Shown here piece after piece: positions 35,370 through 42,083 of a stretch of 64,000 nt of DNA; position 1 is the stretch's first letter; each line of letters starts with the position of its first letter. This DNA is from JARIHD01 sp963815935 (lineage in GTDB: Bacteria > Patescibacteriota > Saccharimonadia > Saccharimonadales > UBA4665). The notes beneath the pieces were generated by a model, which saw only the letters and a program-made list of their open reading frames with translations, made no database searches and was not told the origin of the DNA. Position numbers and translations under genes: made by a program. The DNA lies in NCBI GenBank assembly GCA_963815935.1, contig CAWFIL010000002.1:248001-312000 (forward strand), given 5' to 3'.

Positions 35370-35973
35370 CGCGCGCAAGAGACTAGAGCTAGCAAGTAAT
35401 ATTGCCGTTTTCACGACAAGTGAAGCTGCTCCTCGGCCATACGTTGAACACGCACGCAGGATGGGTGAGCTGATTGGCGGGGGTAATTTTAACTTGGTAT
35501 ATGGTGGGATCGACCGAGGTCTAATGCACGAAGTTGCCGTTTCCGCCAAAGATCGAGGCGCGTTGATCAGCGGAGTACTGCCACTCCCCACCGATTCTTC
35601 GTATTTTCGGGTTGGCAACAACAGTAAGCTGCTTGAAATAAATGACCATATTGTTCATGACGGGTCGGTCGAGGAAAGAACGCGCAGGATGCTTCGGGTA
35701 TCGAGGGCGGCCGTTGTACTGGCTGGCGGTCTCGAAACGCTGAGCCAGGCGACCATGGCGTTCCAGATATGCTTGCGCGACAGGCGGTTTTGTGTGGACG
35801 CGTCACCTCCTAAACTTGTCGTGGTAAACACCGAAGGCTATTACGACGGGTTGCGCTCACAGCTTGATCATGTCAATGCTGAGGGTTTTGGGTTAGATGC
35901 GGTTAGTGACGTAGTCCACTTTGCTCCTGACCCGGTAGCTGCAATGGGGTATATAGAGGCTTTAGAATTGTAG
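35359..35973 (+). CDS. LOG-family-like Rossmann protein with degenerate motifs
   Basis: A 204-aa protein of the TIGR00730/LOG type: IAVFTTSEAAP at the N terminus and NLVYGGIDRGLMHEVA resembling the VYGGGxxGLMG motif. The catalytic PGGxGTxxE motif is altered to LAGGLETLSQA, so nucleoside-5'-monophosphate phosphoribohydrolase activity is doubtful. It overlaps the kinase-like gene. Confidence 0.72.
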   Translation: MLISARKRLELASNIAVFTTSEAAPRPYVEHARRMGELIGGGNFNLVYGGIDRGLMHEVAVSAKDRGALISGVLPLPTDSSYFRVGNNSKLLEINDHIVHDGSVEERTRRMLRVSRAAVVLAGGLETLSQATMAFQICLRDRRFCVDASPPKLVVVNTEGYYDGLRSQLDHVNAEGFGLDAVSDVVHFAPDPVAAMGYIEALEL

Positions 35974-35993
35974 AAGCATGGCATAATAGATAC

Positions 35994-36680
35994 ATGAGTA
36001 AACACATATTAATCACAGGCGGAACAGATGGTATAGGCAAGCTGACGGCGGGTAAGCTGCTAGGGGCGGGCTTTGTTGTGACTATCCTCGGGCGCAATGA
36101 AGAAAAGACTAAGAAGACTGCCAAGGAACTTGGCTGTAATTATGTTGTAGCGGATGTTTCGGACTATGCACAAGTTGACGCTGCAGTCCAAAAGGCCGAG
36201 AAAGCCAGTGGCCATATCGATATTTTGGTAAACAATGCTGGCGTGTGGGCGGACAGTCCACTAGCAAAGACTGACCCAGAGATTATTAAGCGTACACTCG
36301 AGGTCAACACGCTCGGTACCATGTATCTTGCTAGGGCGGTCGCTCCAGGTATGCAGGCTCGCAAAAACGGTCGTATTATTAATGTGATCTCGCAGGCCGG
36401 TTTGCGCTTTTCGCCAAACCGCACGGTGTACCACGCCAGCAAATGGGCGATTACCGGTTTTACCAAGGCGCTCCAGCAAGAGCTACGTGTGGACCACGTG
36501 TCAGTCGTGGGCTACTACCCGGGAGCGATGAATACGCAGTTCTTTGCTAAGGCGGGGGACTACAAAGACCGCAGCCAAGCGCTTGCCCCCGAGATTGCTG
36601 CCGACACCCTTGTATACATTTGCGGTCTGCCAGATAGCGTTGAGCTGCTAGAGTTTGGCGTCCAAAGCCTGGAGTATTAA
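35994..36680 (+). CDS. Short-chain dehydrogenase/reductase
   Basis: A 228-aa SDR protein. The cofactor motif is TGGTDGIG, NNAG is in ILVNNAGVWADS, and the catalytic triad is in INVISQAG and YHASKWA (Y-x-x-x-K). It is classical-SDR length; the substrate is unknown. Extended -10 TGGCATAAT ends 6 nt before ATG: leaderless. Confidence 0.88.
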   Translation: MSKHILITGGTDGIGKLTAGKLLGAGFVVTILGRNEEKTKKTAKELGCNYVVADVSDYAQVDAAVQKAEKASGHIDILVNNAGVWADSPLAKTDPEIIKRTLEVNTLGTMYLARAVAPGMQARKNGRIINVISQAGLRFSPNRTVYHASKWAITGFTKALQQELRVDHVSVVGYYPGAMNTQFFAKAGDYKDRSQALAPEIAADTLVYICGLPDSVELLEFGVQSLEY

Positions 36681-36690
36681 ACCCGTAAGC

Positions 36691-36912
36691 ATGCACGAAT
36701 ATCGAGTTACTGTAAAGCCTGGCAGCAAAAAAGGCCCACTTATAGAAACAACCGGCGACGGGTTCATTGTGTATGTCCGCGCTCGGGCAGTGGAGGGCAA
36801 GGCTAACGAAGCAGTTATTGTACTCTTGGCTAACCATTTACACGTGGCAAAGAGTGCTATCAAAATTATCCGAGGCCACACCAGCCGCCACAAGACACTC
36901 CTGGTGCACTGA
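36691..36912 (+). CDS. DUF167/YggU family protein
   Basis: A 73-aa protein with the DUF167 pattern: VTVKPGSKKGPLIE, then VYVRARAVEGKANEAVIVLLANHL and the end IIRGHTSRHKTLLV. Function unknown. The ATG at 36691 was chosen because the domain begins there; it follows the SDR gene by 10 nt. Confidence 0.85.
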   Translation: MHEYRVTVKPGSKKGPLIETTGDGFIVYVRARAVEGKANEAVIVLLANHLHVAKSAIKIIRGHTSRHKTLLVH

Positions 36913-36968
36913 CGCACAATCTACTAAAATAACCCGAGTTTGTCACACATATGGTGTAATATAGCTAC

Positions 36969-37616
36969 ATGAGCAAAACAGAGAGGGCAGTCGCCTATGA
37001 CGGCGGCCAATTATTCCGAGTAGAACACCAACCAATTGACGGCCGACGGATGCCATACGAGTTTATACGGCGCGTAGGCGCAACTACCGTACTGCCAATC
37101 ACGGAAGTCGCGGGGGAGCCGCACATTGTTAGCATCTACAATACCCGGGCTTATTATGGCGGTCGCCTGGGCCTGCCAGGTGGCAATGCCGATGGCCGTT
37201 TTGACAACCCCGAACATCCAACCGCAACTGGTCTGCGTGAGGTTCACGAAGAAACGGGTTATGGATACCGGCCGGACACACTGCCGAATGTTGATACTTT
37301 TGTTATGCGCCCAGTTAGCACGACGATCCTGTACGATAGGTCGTTCTCGGTGGTACGTGGCCTCGAGTATATAGGTGGCGAAGACAACAACCCACGCGAA
37401 GTTGTTGAGCCACGGCTCGTATCGGTCGAAGAATATCTGGACCCGTTATTTGCTATGCGGCGTGGCGAACTATATCCCGAGATTAACTTGGCAATTGCTA
37501 AGGCAGGGTTAGAGGTTGGGCGCGACCAGACCACTGACTGGGTGATTAACGGCGAGCAGTCGTCATACGCTCAAGAAGTCGTGGCGAGCTTTGACCCCTG
37601 GATGACGCATGTATAG
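36969..37616 (+). CDS. Nudix hydrolase, ADP-ribose-pyrophosphatase-like
   Basis: A 215-aa protein. The Nudix box GLPGGNADG...LREVHEETGYG gives the metal-binding RExxEE-x-G. Nudix enzymes hydrolyse nucleoside diphosphates linked to other groups. TAATAT ends 6 nt before ATG: leaderless. Confidence 0.85.
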   Translation: MSKTERAVAYDGGQLFRVEHQPIDGRRMPYEFIRRVGATTVLPITEVAGEPHIVSIYNTRAYYGGRLGLPGGNADGRFDNPEHPTATGLREVHEETGYGYRPDTLPNVDTFVMRPVSTTILYDRSFSVVRGLEYIGGEDNNPREVVEPRLVSVEEYLDPLFAMRRGELYPEINLAIAKAGLEVGRDQTTDWVINGEQSSYAQEVVASFDPWMTHV

Positions 37617-37627
37617 GGCCGCCCGCC

Positions 37628-38257
37628 CTAGATGTCTCGTTCGATAGCAGCGCGCTGGTTGATTCTGTTCAGGTAGTTACGTAGCAGAGCATCTTTGTTA
37701 AGAATGATAAGCAGCGCGAAGCAAAGGTTTGTGGCAAGTATGTAGGCCGAAAAAGCCCAGTTTGCTACATGCCAGTTGTGAGTTGCGAGCAGCGTAATGA
37801 CCATACTTACTATAGACAGACAGTAGGGCAAGGCGTGCTCGGTTTCGGGTCGACGGTAGCACTTAATGATGGTGGGGATGCCACTAACGAAGTCGGCCGC
37901 AATGCTCATCAACAACGCCACTAACGGCTGTTTGGTTGTGAGCCATAACATAATACCAATGGCGGTTAACACGCCACACCATACATCGGCGGCCGAAAAA
38001 TGATTGTCGTGCTTACCCTTAACAATAGCCAGGCTAAAGACTACAATCGGCCCAATGCCAATAGCTAGTGTAATGAGTGCCTGCGGGCCAACGTGCTCAT
38101 GGATCTGCACGATAAAGGCAATTAATGCCGTCAGTCCCCAAAAGAACCAACTGACCAAGTTTGGGCGGGCCTTGCCCTGGATGACGGCACGGACATAGCT
38201 AGCCCCGGCCAATAAACGTAGCGCAATCGCAATAATAACGAAGCTCGACGGTAACAT
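37628..38257 (-). CDS. Multi-helix membrane protein, PQ-loop-like
   Basis: A 209-aa protein with about six or seven hydrophobic helices. Two repeated halves carry a PNLVSWFFWGLTALIAF and a later SGIPTIIKCYRRPETE motif, as in PQ-loop/SWEET-like proteins. Function unknown. It converges on the Nudix gene with an 11-nt gap. Confidence 0.6.
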   Translation of the reverse strand: MLPSSFVIIAIALRLLAGASYVRAVIQGKARPNLVSWFFWGLTALIAFIVQIHEHVGPQALITLAIGIGPIVVFSLAIVKGKHDNHFSAADVWCGVLTAIGIMLWLTTKQPLVALLMSIAADFVSGIPTIIKCYRRPETEHALPYCLSIVSMVITLLATHNWHVANWAFSAYILATNLCFALLIILNKDALLRNYLNRINQRAAIERDI

Positions 38258-38360
38258 AGGTAAGTGGTCACTTCCGTATTAAAAATTGTATTTCGACATT
38301 GTACCACGATGCCTATTCGGCAATTTCGGTTGTCCACAAGTAAATCAGCGCTCCGAGGAG

Positions 38361-38389
38361 TTGCAATTACCATGTAAATGTTGTAATAT
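38361..38389 (+). promoter_or_regulatory. Sigma-70-type promoter of the 38.4-kb unit
   Basis: TTGCAA (38361-38366), a 17-bp spacer, TAATAT (38384-38389). The transcript would start near 38396 and run through the 94-aa gene, the structured RNA and the hammerhead. Confidence 0.6.
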
Positions 38390-38438
38390 ATGCACGGCTT
38401 TTAAGCCAACTGTTCCGACCCGATAGGGAGGCAACAAA

Positions 38439-38723
38439 ATGAAACTGGGCATCGCACGCGGTGGCATGTTCTTCGCGGGTAGCGCAATCATCGGAACCGT
38501 CCTGGCGGTGCTGGGAATCGTCCGCTTCAGCGGCGATAAGGTTGTCGATGCAAGCGACTATCTACAGCTCCCGCACTGGGCGCTGTACGCCTACATCGCG
38601 CTCCCGGCCTTGATCGGCCTCTGCGTGTTCTTCTACATCTGGCAGGAGAGCATCGAGCTCGCCAACAGGCGTGCCGCGCAGGAGCGCGAGAAGGAGCAGC
38701 GTCGTAGGGACGAGGAAGACTAG
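38439..38723 (+). CDS. GC-rich two-helix membrane protein of unknown function
   Basis: A 94-aa protein with two membrane helices (about 9-28 and 47-67) and a highly charged C-terminal tail (RRAAQEREKEQRRRDEED). TAGGGAGGCAAC precedes ATG at good spacing. Codons are mostly C- or G-ending, unlike flanking genes. Downstream are about 175 nt of structured RNA and then a hammerhead ribozyme in the same orientation. No homologue recognised. Confidence 0.7.
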   Translation: MKLGIARGGMFFAGSAIIGTVLAVLGIVRFSGDKVVDASDYLQLPHWALYAYIALPALIGLCVFFYIWQESIELANRRAAQEREKEQRRRDEED

Positions 38724-38761
38724 CCGCTAGGCAGCTCAATCAACTCTGCCCAGAGTATAAA

Positions 38762-38937
38762 GTCTTGGTAACAAGACGCGTCGTCCGGATACGCATCCGA
38801 ATGGCAAGGGCAAGCTATCTGAGGGGATGGTAGCTAGAGCATACGGTCCAGGCCAATCAATACGCTTGGAATAAGGTGCAATCCCCATGGGATGATCGAG
38901 CCTAGGTGGCTTATTTTATTTTCAAAAATAACCCACC
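38762..38937 (+). ncRNA. Unknown structured RNA in the 3' region of the 38.4-kb unit
   Basis: At least six stems can be drawn. GTCTTG-GTAA-CAAGAC (38762-38777, GNRA loop); CGGAT-ACGC-ATCCG (38786-38799); AGCTATC/GGTAGCT (38813-38835); CCAA/TTGG (38853-38869); ATCCC-CAT-GGGAT (38881-38893); GGTGG+TTATTTT / AAAATAA+CCACC (38905-38937). It contains no long reading frame and lies between the 94-aa gene and hammerhead 1. It does not match an RNA class I can name. Confidence 0.55.
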
Positions 38938-38957
38938 AATTTCGGCTCGCATCTCAC

Positions 38958-39008
38958 TCACTCCACAAATGTGTATTTGTGCTGATGAGTCCAAAAGGAC
39001 GAAAGTGA
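38958..39008 (+). ncRNA. Hammerhead ribozyme 1, type III
   Basis: All catalytic elements are present in order. Stem III 5' strand TCACT (38958-38962); cleavage-site C (38963, triplet CUC); stem I CACAAA/TTTGTG with loop TGTGTA (38964-38981); CTGATGA (38982-38988); stem II GTCC-AAAA-GGAC (38989-39000); GAA (39001-39003); stem III 3' strand AGTGA (39004-39008). Stems I and II are closed and III is open, so type III. Predicted cleavage is between 38963 and 38964. It ends exactly where the stop codon of the opposing Nudix gene begins. Confidence 0.9.
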
Positions 39009-39464
39009 CTAATAATTGGTGAAGACTGTAGTGGGTGAGTGGCTTGCTGCTTTGGCCACCAAATCTTCGCTGGATAAAAAGTTAGGCAAGACCGTTTTGA
39101 CCTTGGTGTCGATAAAGCCAATCTCGGCGATCTCGACCTCACCGTGAGTTGTTTTGCTCAAGTCTATGCGCAAATAATCGTTAGCGTTAGTTACATGGAA
39201 GAAGAACTCCAGGTAGTCTTTGCCGCTATGCGTAAATTGCTGCACGTAAAGCAAGTCGCCCACAACTGGCTCGATGCCGGTCTCTTCTAGCATCTCACGC
39301 CGTACACCATCTACGAGCGCCTCATTATCATCTAGGCCACCGCCAGGCAAGCACCACCACTCATCCGCGGAGACACTGAGTGATCCGCTATATGGTTTGA
39401 GCCGTACGCAGAGCAGCTTGCCTTCGTGTAGTACAATTGCGCGTACCGAAATCCGCCTAGTCAT
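39009..39464 (-). CDS. Nudix hydrolase
   Basis: A 151-aa protein with Nudix box LPGGGLDDNEALVDGV, then RREMLEETGIE (RExxEE). It lies on the strand opposite the hammerhead units, with its stop codon touching hammerhead 1. The extended -10 TGCTACCAT ends 6 nt before ATG: leaderless. Readthrough from the 38.4-kb unit would be antisense to it. Confidence 0.85.
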   Translation of the reverse strand: MTRRISVRAIVLHEGKLLCVRLKPYSGSLSVSADEWWCLPGGGLDDNEALVDGVRREMLEETGIEPVVGDLLYVQQFTHSGKDYLEFFFHVTNANDYLRIDLSKTTHGEVEIAEIGFIDTKVKTVLPNFLSSEDLVAKAASHSPTTVFTNY

Positions 39465-39507
39465 GGCTCAATGGTAGCACGACGGGGACGTGAGCGCTAT
39501 CACATGT

Positions 39508-39536
39508 TTGGACGCATCGCAAAAAAGAAGTATAAT
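39508..39536 (+). promoter_or_regulatory. Sigma-70-type promoter of the SsgA-like gene
   Basis: TTGGAC (39508-39513), a 17-bp spacer, TATAAT (39531-39536). The leader of about 80 nt contains a TCCAC/GTGGA hairpin and a GTTGCTCC...GGGGTAAC arm pair. Confidence 0.65.
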
Positions 39537-39623
39537 TTTGTCACTCTCTCAGTTTGAGGGATCCACATGGTGTGGAGGTTGCTCCGTAAGGGGTAACAGT
39601 AGCTGTTGGGATTGGGGTCTGTT

Positions 39624-40061
39624 ATGTACGACCAGGGTGTATTGGCCACCGATATGACCTTGCAGTCCATACGAGAAGGTCGTCGGCCTGCCGCGGTTCG
39701 GGTTACGTTCATTTACGATCCGACTGATCCGTACGCAGTGGCTGTCGATTTTGGCCCCGATGGGGAAGGGCATGACAGCAACGTCTGGCGGTTTGCGCGA
39801 GAGTTGGTCATTGAGGGCCTTAGGACTCTGTCGGGTATCGGTGACGTCAGATTTTGGCCTGTGCGCCGCCGACCACCTCGTCCGGATGCACCAACGACCA
39901 TCGCCATGGCGCTTTCGTCTCCAGACGGAGACGCGCTCTTCCACATCCATCGGGAATCGCTCGTTGCGTTCTTGCGCCGCACGTTTGTCCCCGTTCCCCG
40001 GGGTAGTGAGGCGGACCATCTCGGTCTTGACCAAGAACTGATGAAGCTTCTTGGCGGGTAG
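39624..40061 (+). CDS. SsgA/SsgB-family sporulation and cell division protein homologue
   Basis: A 145-aa protein. It matches the SsgA-like family through DPYAVAVDF, W-x-FARELVIEGLRTLSGIGDVRFWP, ALSSPDGDALF, FLRRTFVPVPRGSE and a final LDQEL. SsgA-like proteins are otherwise known from actinobacteria, where SsgB recruits FtsZ to septa in sporulating filaments. The GC-rich codon use is unlike neighbours, suggesting transfer from an actinobacterium, possibly the epibiont's host. The ATG at 39624 has GGGG seven nt upstream; a TTG at 39606 is less likely. A long hairpin follows at 40140. Confidence 0.82.
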   Translation: MYDQGVLATDMTLQSIREGRRPAAVRVTFIYDPTDPYAVAVDFGPDGEGHDSNVWRFARELVIEGLRTLSGIGDVRFWPVRRRPPRPDAPTTIAMALSSPDGDALFHIHRESLVAFLRRTFVPVPRGSEADHLGLDQELMKLLGG

Positions 40062-40139
40062 TGCGTTTTGATGCCGCCCCTCCCATGCCATAGGCAGGAT
40101 AGGCCGTTTTGGGCGCTCCCTCGTCCAAAAAAACAAACC

Positions 40140-40216
40140 CGGAGGGGCTGTATGTACTTTTTGTGTCGCTTCCAATAGCGATGAACGACCAACAAAAAAC
40201 CACAGCAGCCCCTCCG
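40140..40216 (+). other. Long hairpin downstream of the SsgA-like gene
   Basis: Nested stems CGGAGGGGCTG/CAGCCCCTCCG (40140-40150 with 40206-40216), TTTTTGT/ACAAAAA (40158-40164 with 40192-40198) and TCGCT/AGCGA (40166-40170 with 40177-40181). No T-tract follows. The gap 40062-40459 holds no gene: it has this 3' structure, the next promoter and the next leader hairpin. Confidence 0.6.
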
Positions 40217-40262
40217 TACCGACCCAAGTGATGTGCAACAGACGGACCACACAGACCATAAA

Positions 40263-40291
40263 TTGACCGTATAGTAGGATTGTTATATAAT
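40263..40291 (+). promoter_or_regulatory. Near-consensus sigma-70-type promoter
   Basis: TTGACC (40263-40268), a 17-bp spacer, TATAAT (40286-40291). Drives the 181-aa gene with a leader of about 160 nt. Confidence 0.7.
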
Positions 40292-40341
40292 TATACTGTT
40301 TTGTCGAGCATGCGCTCCAAAGCACATTGACAAACAGACGG

Positions 40342-40400
40342 GCACGAGATGAGCAATGAGTACACGCCTAAGAGGCGTGTTTTTATTGCTCCACTCGTGC
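40342..40400 (+). other. Three-segment leader hairpin of the 40.5-kb unit
   Basis: GCACGAG/CTCGTGC, GAGCAAT/ATTGCTC and ACACGCC/GGCGTGT stack into one 21-bp interrupted stem with loop TAAGA. The inner part followed by TTTT can also act as a terminator. A further CTCTC-TCT-GAGAG hairpin is at about 40416-40428, just before the ribosome-binding site. Confidence 0.65.
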
Positions 40401-40459
40401 TACAGAATGCACACACTCTCTCTGAGAGACACCCCGTCATATGGAAAAGGTGAAGCATC

Positions 40460-41005
40460 GTGACCGGTACTGTTTTGTTCATCGCGCTCTGTGCGGTTGG
40501 CGTTGCCGCTGTGATTTGGCTGCTTCGTCACCAGATCTGGCCTCCCGCCCAGCTGCAGGCTGAGCCCCAGCTCAATGCCTTTGACCGGCAACTCTCTCAC
40601 TGGCAGCGCGCTGTCATGGCTACGTTCGTTGCCAACGTCACTGACTACGGCTCGAACGCCTGGTACTTCCGCGGCTTGCGCCGAACCATCTCCGTCAACC
40701 CCGAGTACTTCTGGCTCATCACCGCCATCGAACGCGTGCGCAGCGCCCATAACCTGCCATTGCTGTGCGACGTGACCAACGATGATCGTGACCGTCTGGT
40801 GCTCTTGCTGCAGGACGACTACCGGTTCTTGGCTGCCAGTACTCGCTACGCTGAGTACCTCAGCTACCTGGTGGACCAATGCTATATTGTGACTGCGCCT
40901 GACGGTACTGCCATTCCCGAGATGTACATCCCCAAGCGACCGGTCGTCGACGCCTACCTGGATGCTCGTGACAGCATGTTGCCGCCAACGGGTTACGCTC
41001 AGTGA
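40460..41005 (+). CDS. GC-rich single-helix membrane protein of unknown function
   Basis: A 181-aa protein with one N-terminal helix (VLFIALCAVGVAAVIWLL) then a soluble helical domain containing NAWYFRGLRRTISVNPEYFW and RYAEYLSYLVDQCY. GTG start with GGAAAAGGTGAAG upstream; TGA stop. Codons are strongly C-ending. Flanked by a structured leader and a rod-like 3' RNA ending in hammerhead 2. No homologue recognised. Confidence 0.7.
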   Translation: MTGTVLFIALCAVGVAAVIWLLRHQIWPPAQLQAEPQLNAFDRQLSHWQRAVMATFVANVTDYGSNAWYFRGLRRTISVNPEYFWLITAIERVRSAHNLPLLCDVTNDDRDRLVLLLQDDYRFLAASTRYAEYLSYLVDQCYIVTAPDGTAIPEMYIPKRPVVDAYLDARDSMLPPTGYAQ

Positions 41006-41010
41006 CCGGC

Positions 41011-41107
41011 GAGGGACAAACAGAGAGAAGAGTGCAGAATGTGCAAAAAGTCCGGCCTATGCCGATCTCTTTTTCTGCTTCTGTATTGTTCTGTCTGTTT
41101 GTCCCTC
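41011..41107 (+). ncRNA. Rod-like 3' RNA structure before hammerhead 2
   Basis: A 14-bp closing stem, GAGGGACAAACAGA (41011-41024) with TCTGTTTGTCCCTC (41094-41107). Inside are AGAA/TTCT and GCAGAA/TTCTGC helices and a GGC-CTAT-GCC hairpin. It shares 41105-41107 with hammerhead 2 stem III, so both cannot be complete together. Part of its 3' arm (41093-41103) is also perfectly complementary to the leader at 40329-40339. Confidence 0.6.
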
Positions 41108-41157
41108 CCTCCGCAAATGTGTATTTGTGCTGATGAGTCCAAAAGGACGAAAGGGAG
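41105..41157 (+). ncRNA. Hammerhead ribozyme 2, type III
   Basis: Stem III CTCCCT (41105-41110); cleavage-site C (41111, triplet CUC); stem I CGCAAA/TTTGTG with loop TGTGTA; CTGATGA (41130-41136); stem II GTCC-AAAA-GGAC; GAA (41149-41151); stem III AGGGAG (41152-41157). The core and both loops are the same as hammerhead 1. Stem III differs at several pairs on both strands, preserving pairing. It ends 5 nt before the stop of the opposing gene. Confidence 0.9.
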
Positions 41158-41162
41158 CACTG

Positions 41163-41984
41163 TTAGCGCATAAAGCCTAGACGTCGTAGCAGGTCTTCGC
41201 CACCGTTATGGACTAGCTTGAGGAATATTTCGTTTGAGTCGTACGTGTGGGCAATCCGTGATCGCCAGGCTGTTGGGCCACCTAGAATGGTTTTGCCAAT
41301 CGAAAGTTGGCCCAAGTGGGAAACTCCGTCGGCAATGCCGAGGAGCACACGGTATTGTGCTTGATCGGGGGTGTCCTCGGCTGGATTCTCGGGCACCCAC
41401 AAGCCAATATCTTGTAAGTGTGAACGCTGTACGTCGACCTTTACCTCATCACGAGGACGAATGCCCCCAATAGAGCGCAGCATATAGCTAATGACGCTAT
41501 AGGTCGGCGAAAAGGTCGCTGCCTCTTGGCCGTTTGGAAAAACCAATCGATGCTTGAAGGCCGCCTCGGGAACAGGCGCTGCAAAAGGGAATAGGCTGTG
41601 ATGTACCACACCGTCCGCGTCAATCTCGCGACGCGATACCCAGTGGGTCATATGGGCGAGTGCTCGACCAGCAGCGCCGCGCTCGTGATATTTGCCTAAG
41701 CCAAATACGGCGATCTCCATTTCGCCGCTGGCCGCCTCGGCAGCGGTCCCACGGATTTGGTTCCGTAGCCGTTGGTCGGAGGTTAGGGCAATAAGATCGA
41801 GGTCGCGCAATGAACCGTCGTCACGCAGCGTGGGTTTGTTGGCCCCTTCTGTTAGGAATGTTTTTCCGTCGGCAACTTCCGCAGCCGGGTCCATAACGGT
41901 TCCACCGACCAAACAGATATCTATGTCTGGATATTCACTTTGCAGGGCGTCGCAGACGCGACCGGCGACTTCGTAGCTGTTCAT
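41163..41984 (-). CDS. Nucleotidyltransferase-like protein of unknown function
   Basis: A 273-aa protein. N-terminal ICLVGGTVMDPAAE and GSLRDLDLIAL resemble the GG/S and D-x-D motifs of the polymerase-beta-like nucleotidyltransferase fold. The rest is unrecognised. The ATG at 41984 is preferred to 42023 because a TATATT -10 (minus strand, 42002-42007) lies between them. Its stop is 5 nt from hammerhead 2. The transposon inserted 44 nt upstream of its start. Confidence 0.5.
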   Translation of the reverse strand: MNSYEVAGRVCDALQSEYPDIDICLVGGTVMDPAAEVADGKTFLTEGANKPTLRDDGSLRDLDLIALTSDQRLRNQIRGTAAEAASGEMEIAVFGLGKYHERGAAGRALAHMTHWVSRREIDADGVVHHSLFPFAAPVPEAAFKHRLVFPNGQEAATFSPTYSVISYMLRSIGGIRPRDEVKVDVQRSHLQDIGLWVPENPAEDTPDQAQYRVLLGIADGVSHLGQLSIGKTILGGPTAWRSRIAHTYDSNEIFLKLVHNGGEDLLRRLGFMR

Positions 41985-42027
41985 GGTTTTGTAGAGCAAA
42001 TAATATACGCTTTGCGACGTCAAGTCC

Positions 42028-42035
42028 AGAAAAAC
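42028..42035. repeat. Target-site duplication, left copy
   Basis: AGAAAAAC, identical to 46943-46950, directly outside the left inverted repeat. Eight bp is the duplication length known for the IS1595 family. Confidence 0.85.
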
Positions 42036-42064
42036 CGCGAGTATCCCTTGACGTCATGGAACAG
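42036..42064 (+). repeat. Left terminal inverted repeat
   Basis: Reads inward CGCGAGTATCCC then TTGACGTCATGGAACAG. It contains TTGACG, the -35 of the transposase promoter (17-bp spacer to TACACT at 42071-42076). Confidence 0.85.
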
Positions 42065-42083
42065 ATGAGATACACTAAGAGTA

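Noticed and set aside
40062..40262. A third hammerhead after the SsgA-like gene
   Set aside because: No CUGAUGA or GAA core is present; only a long hairpin is seen.
42016..42055. GACGTCAAG...CTTGACGTC inverted repeat as the transposon end
   Set aside because: One arm lies outside the target duplication; the true ends are at 42036 and 46942, supported by 29-bp repeats and the AGAAAAAC duplication.
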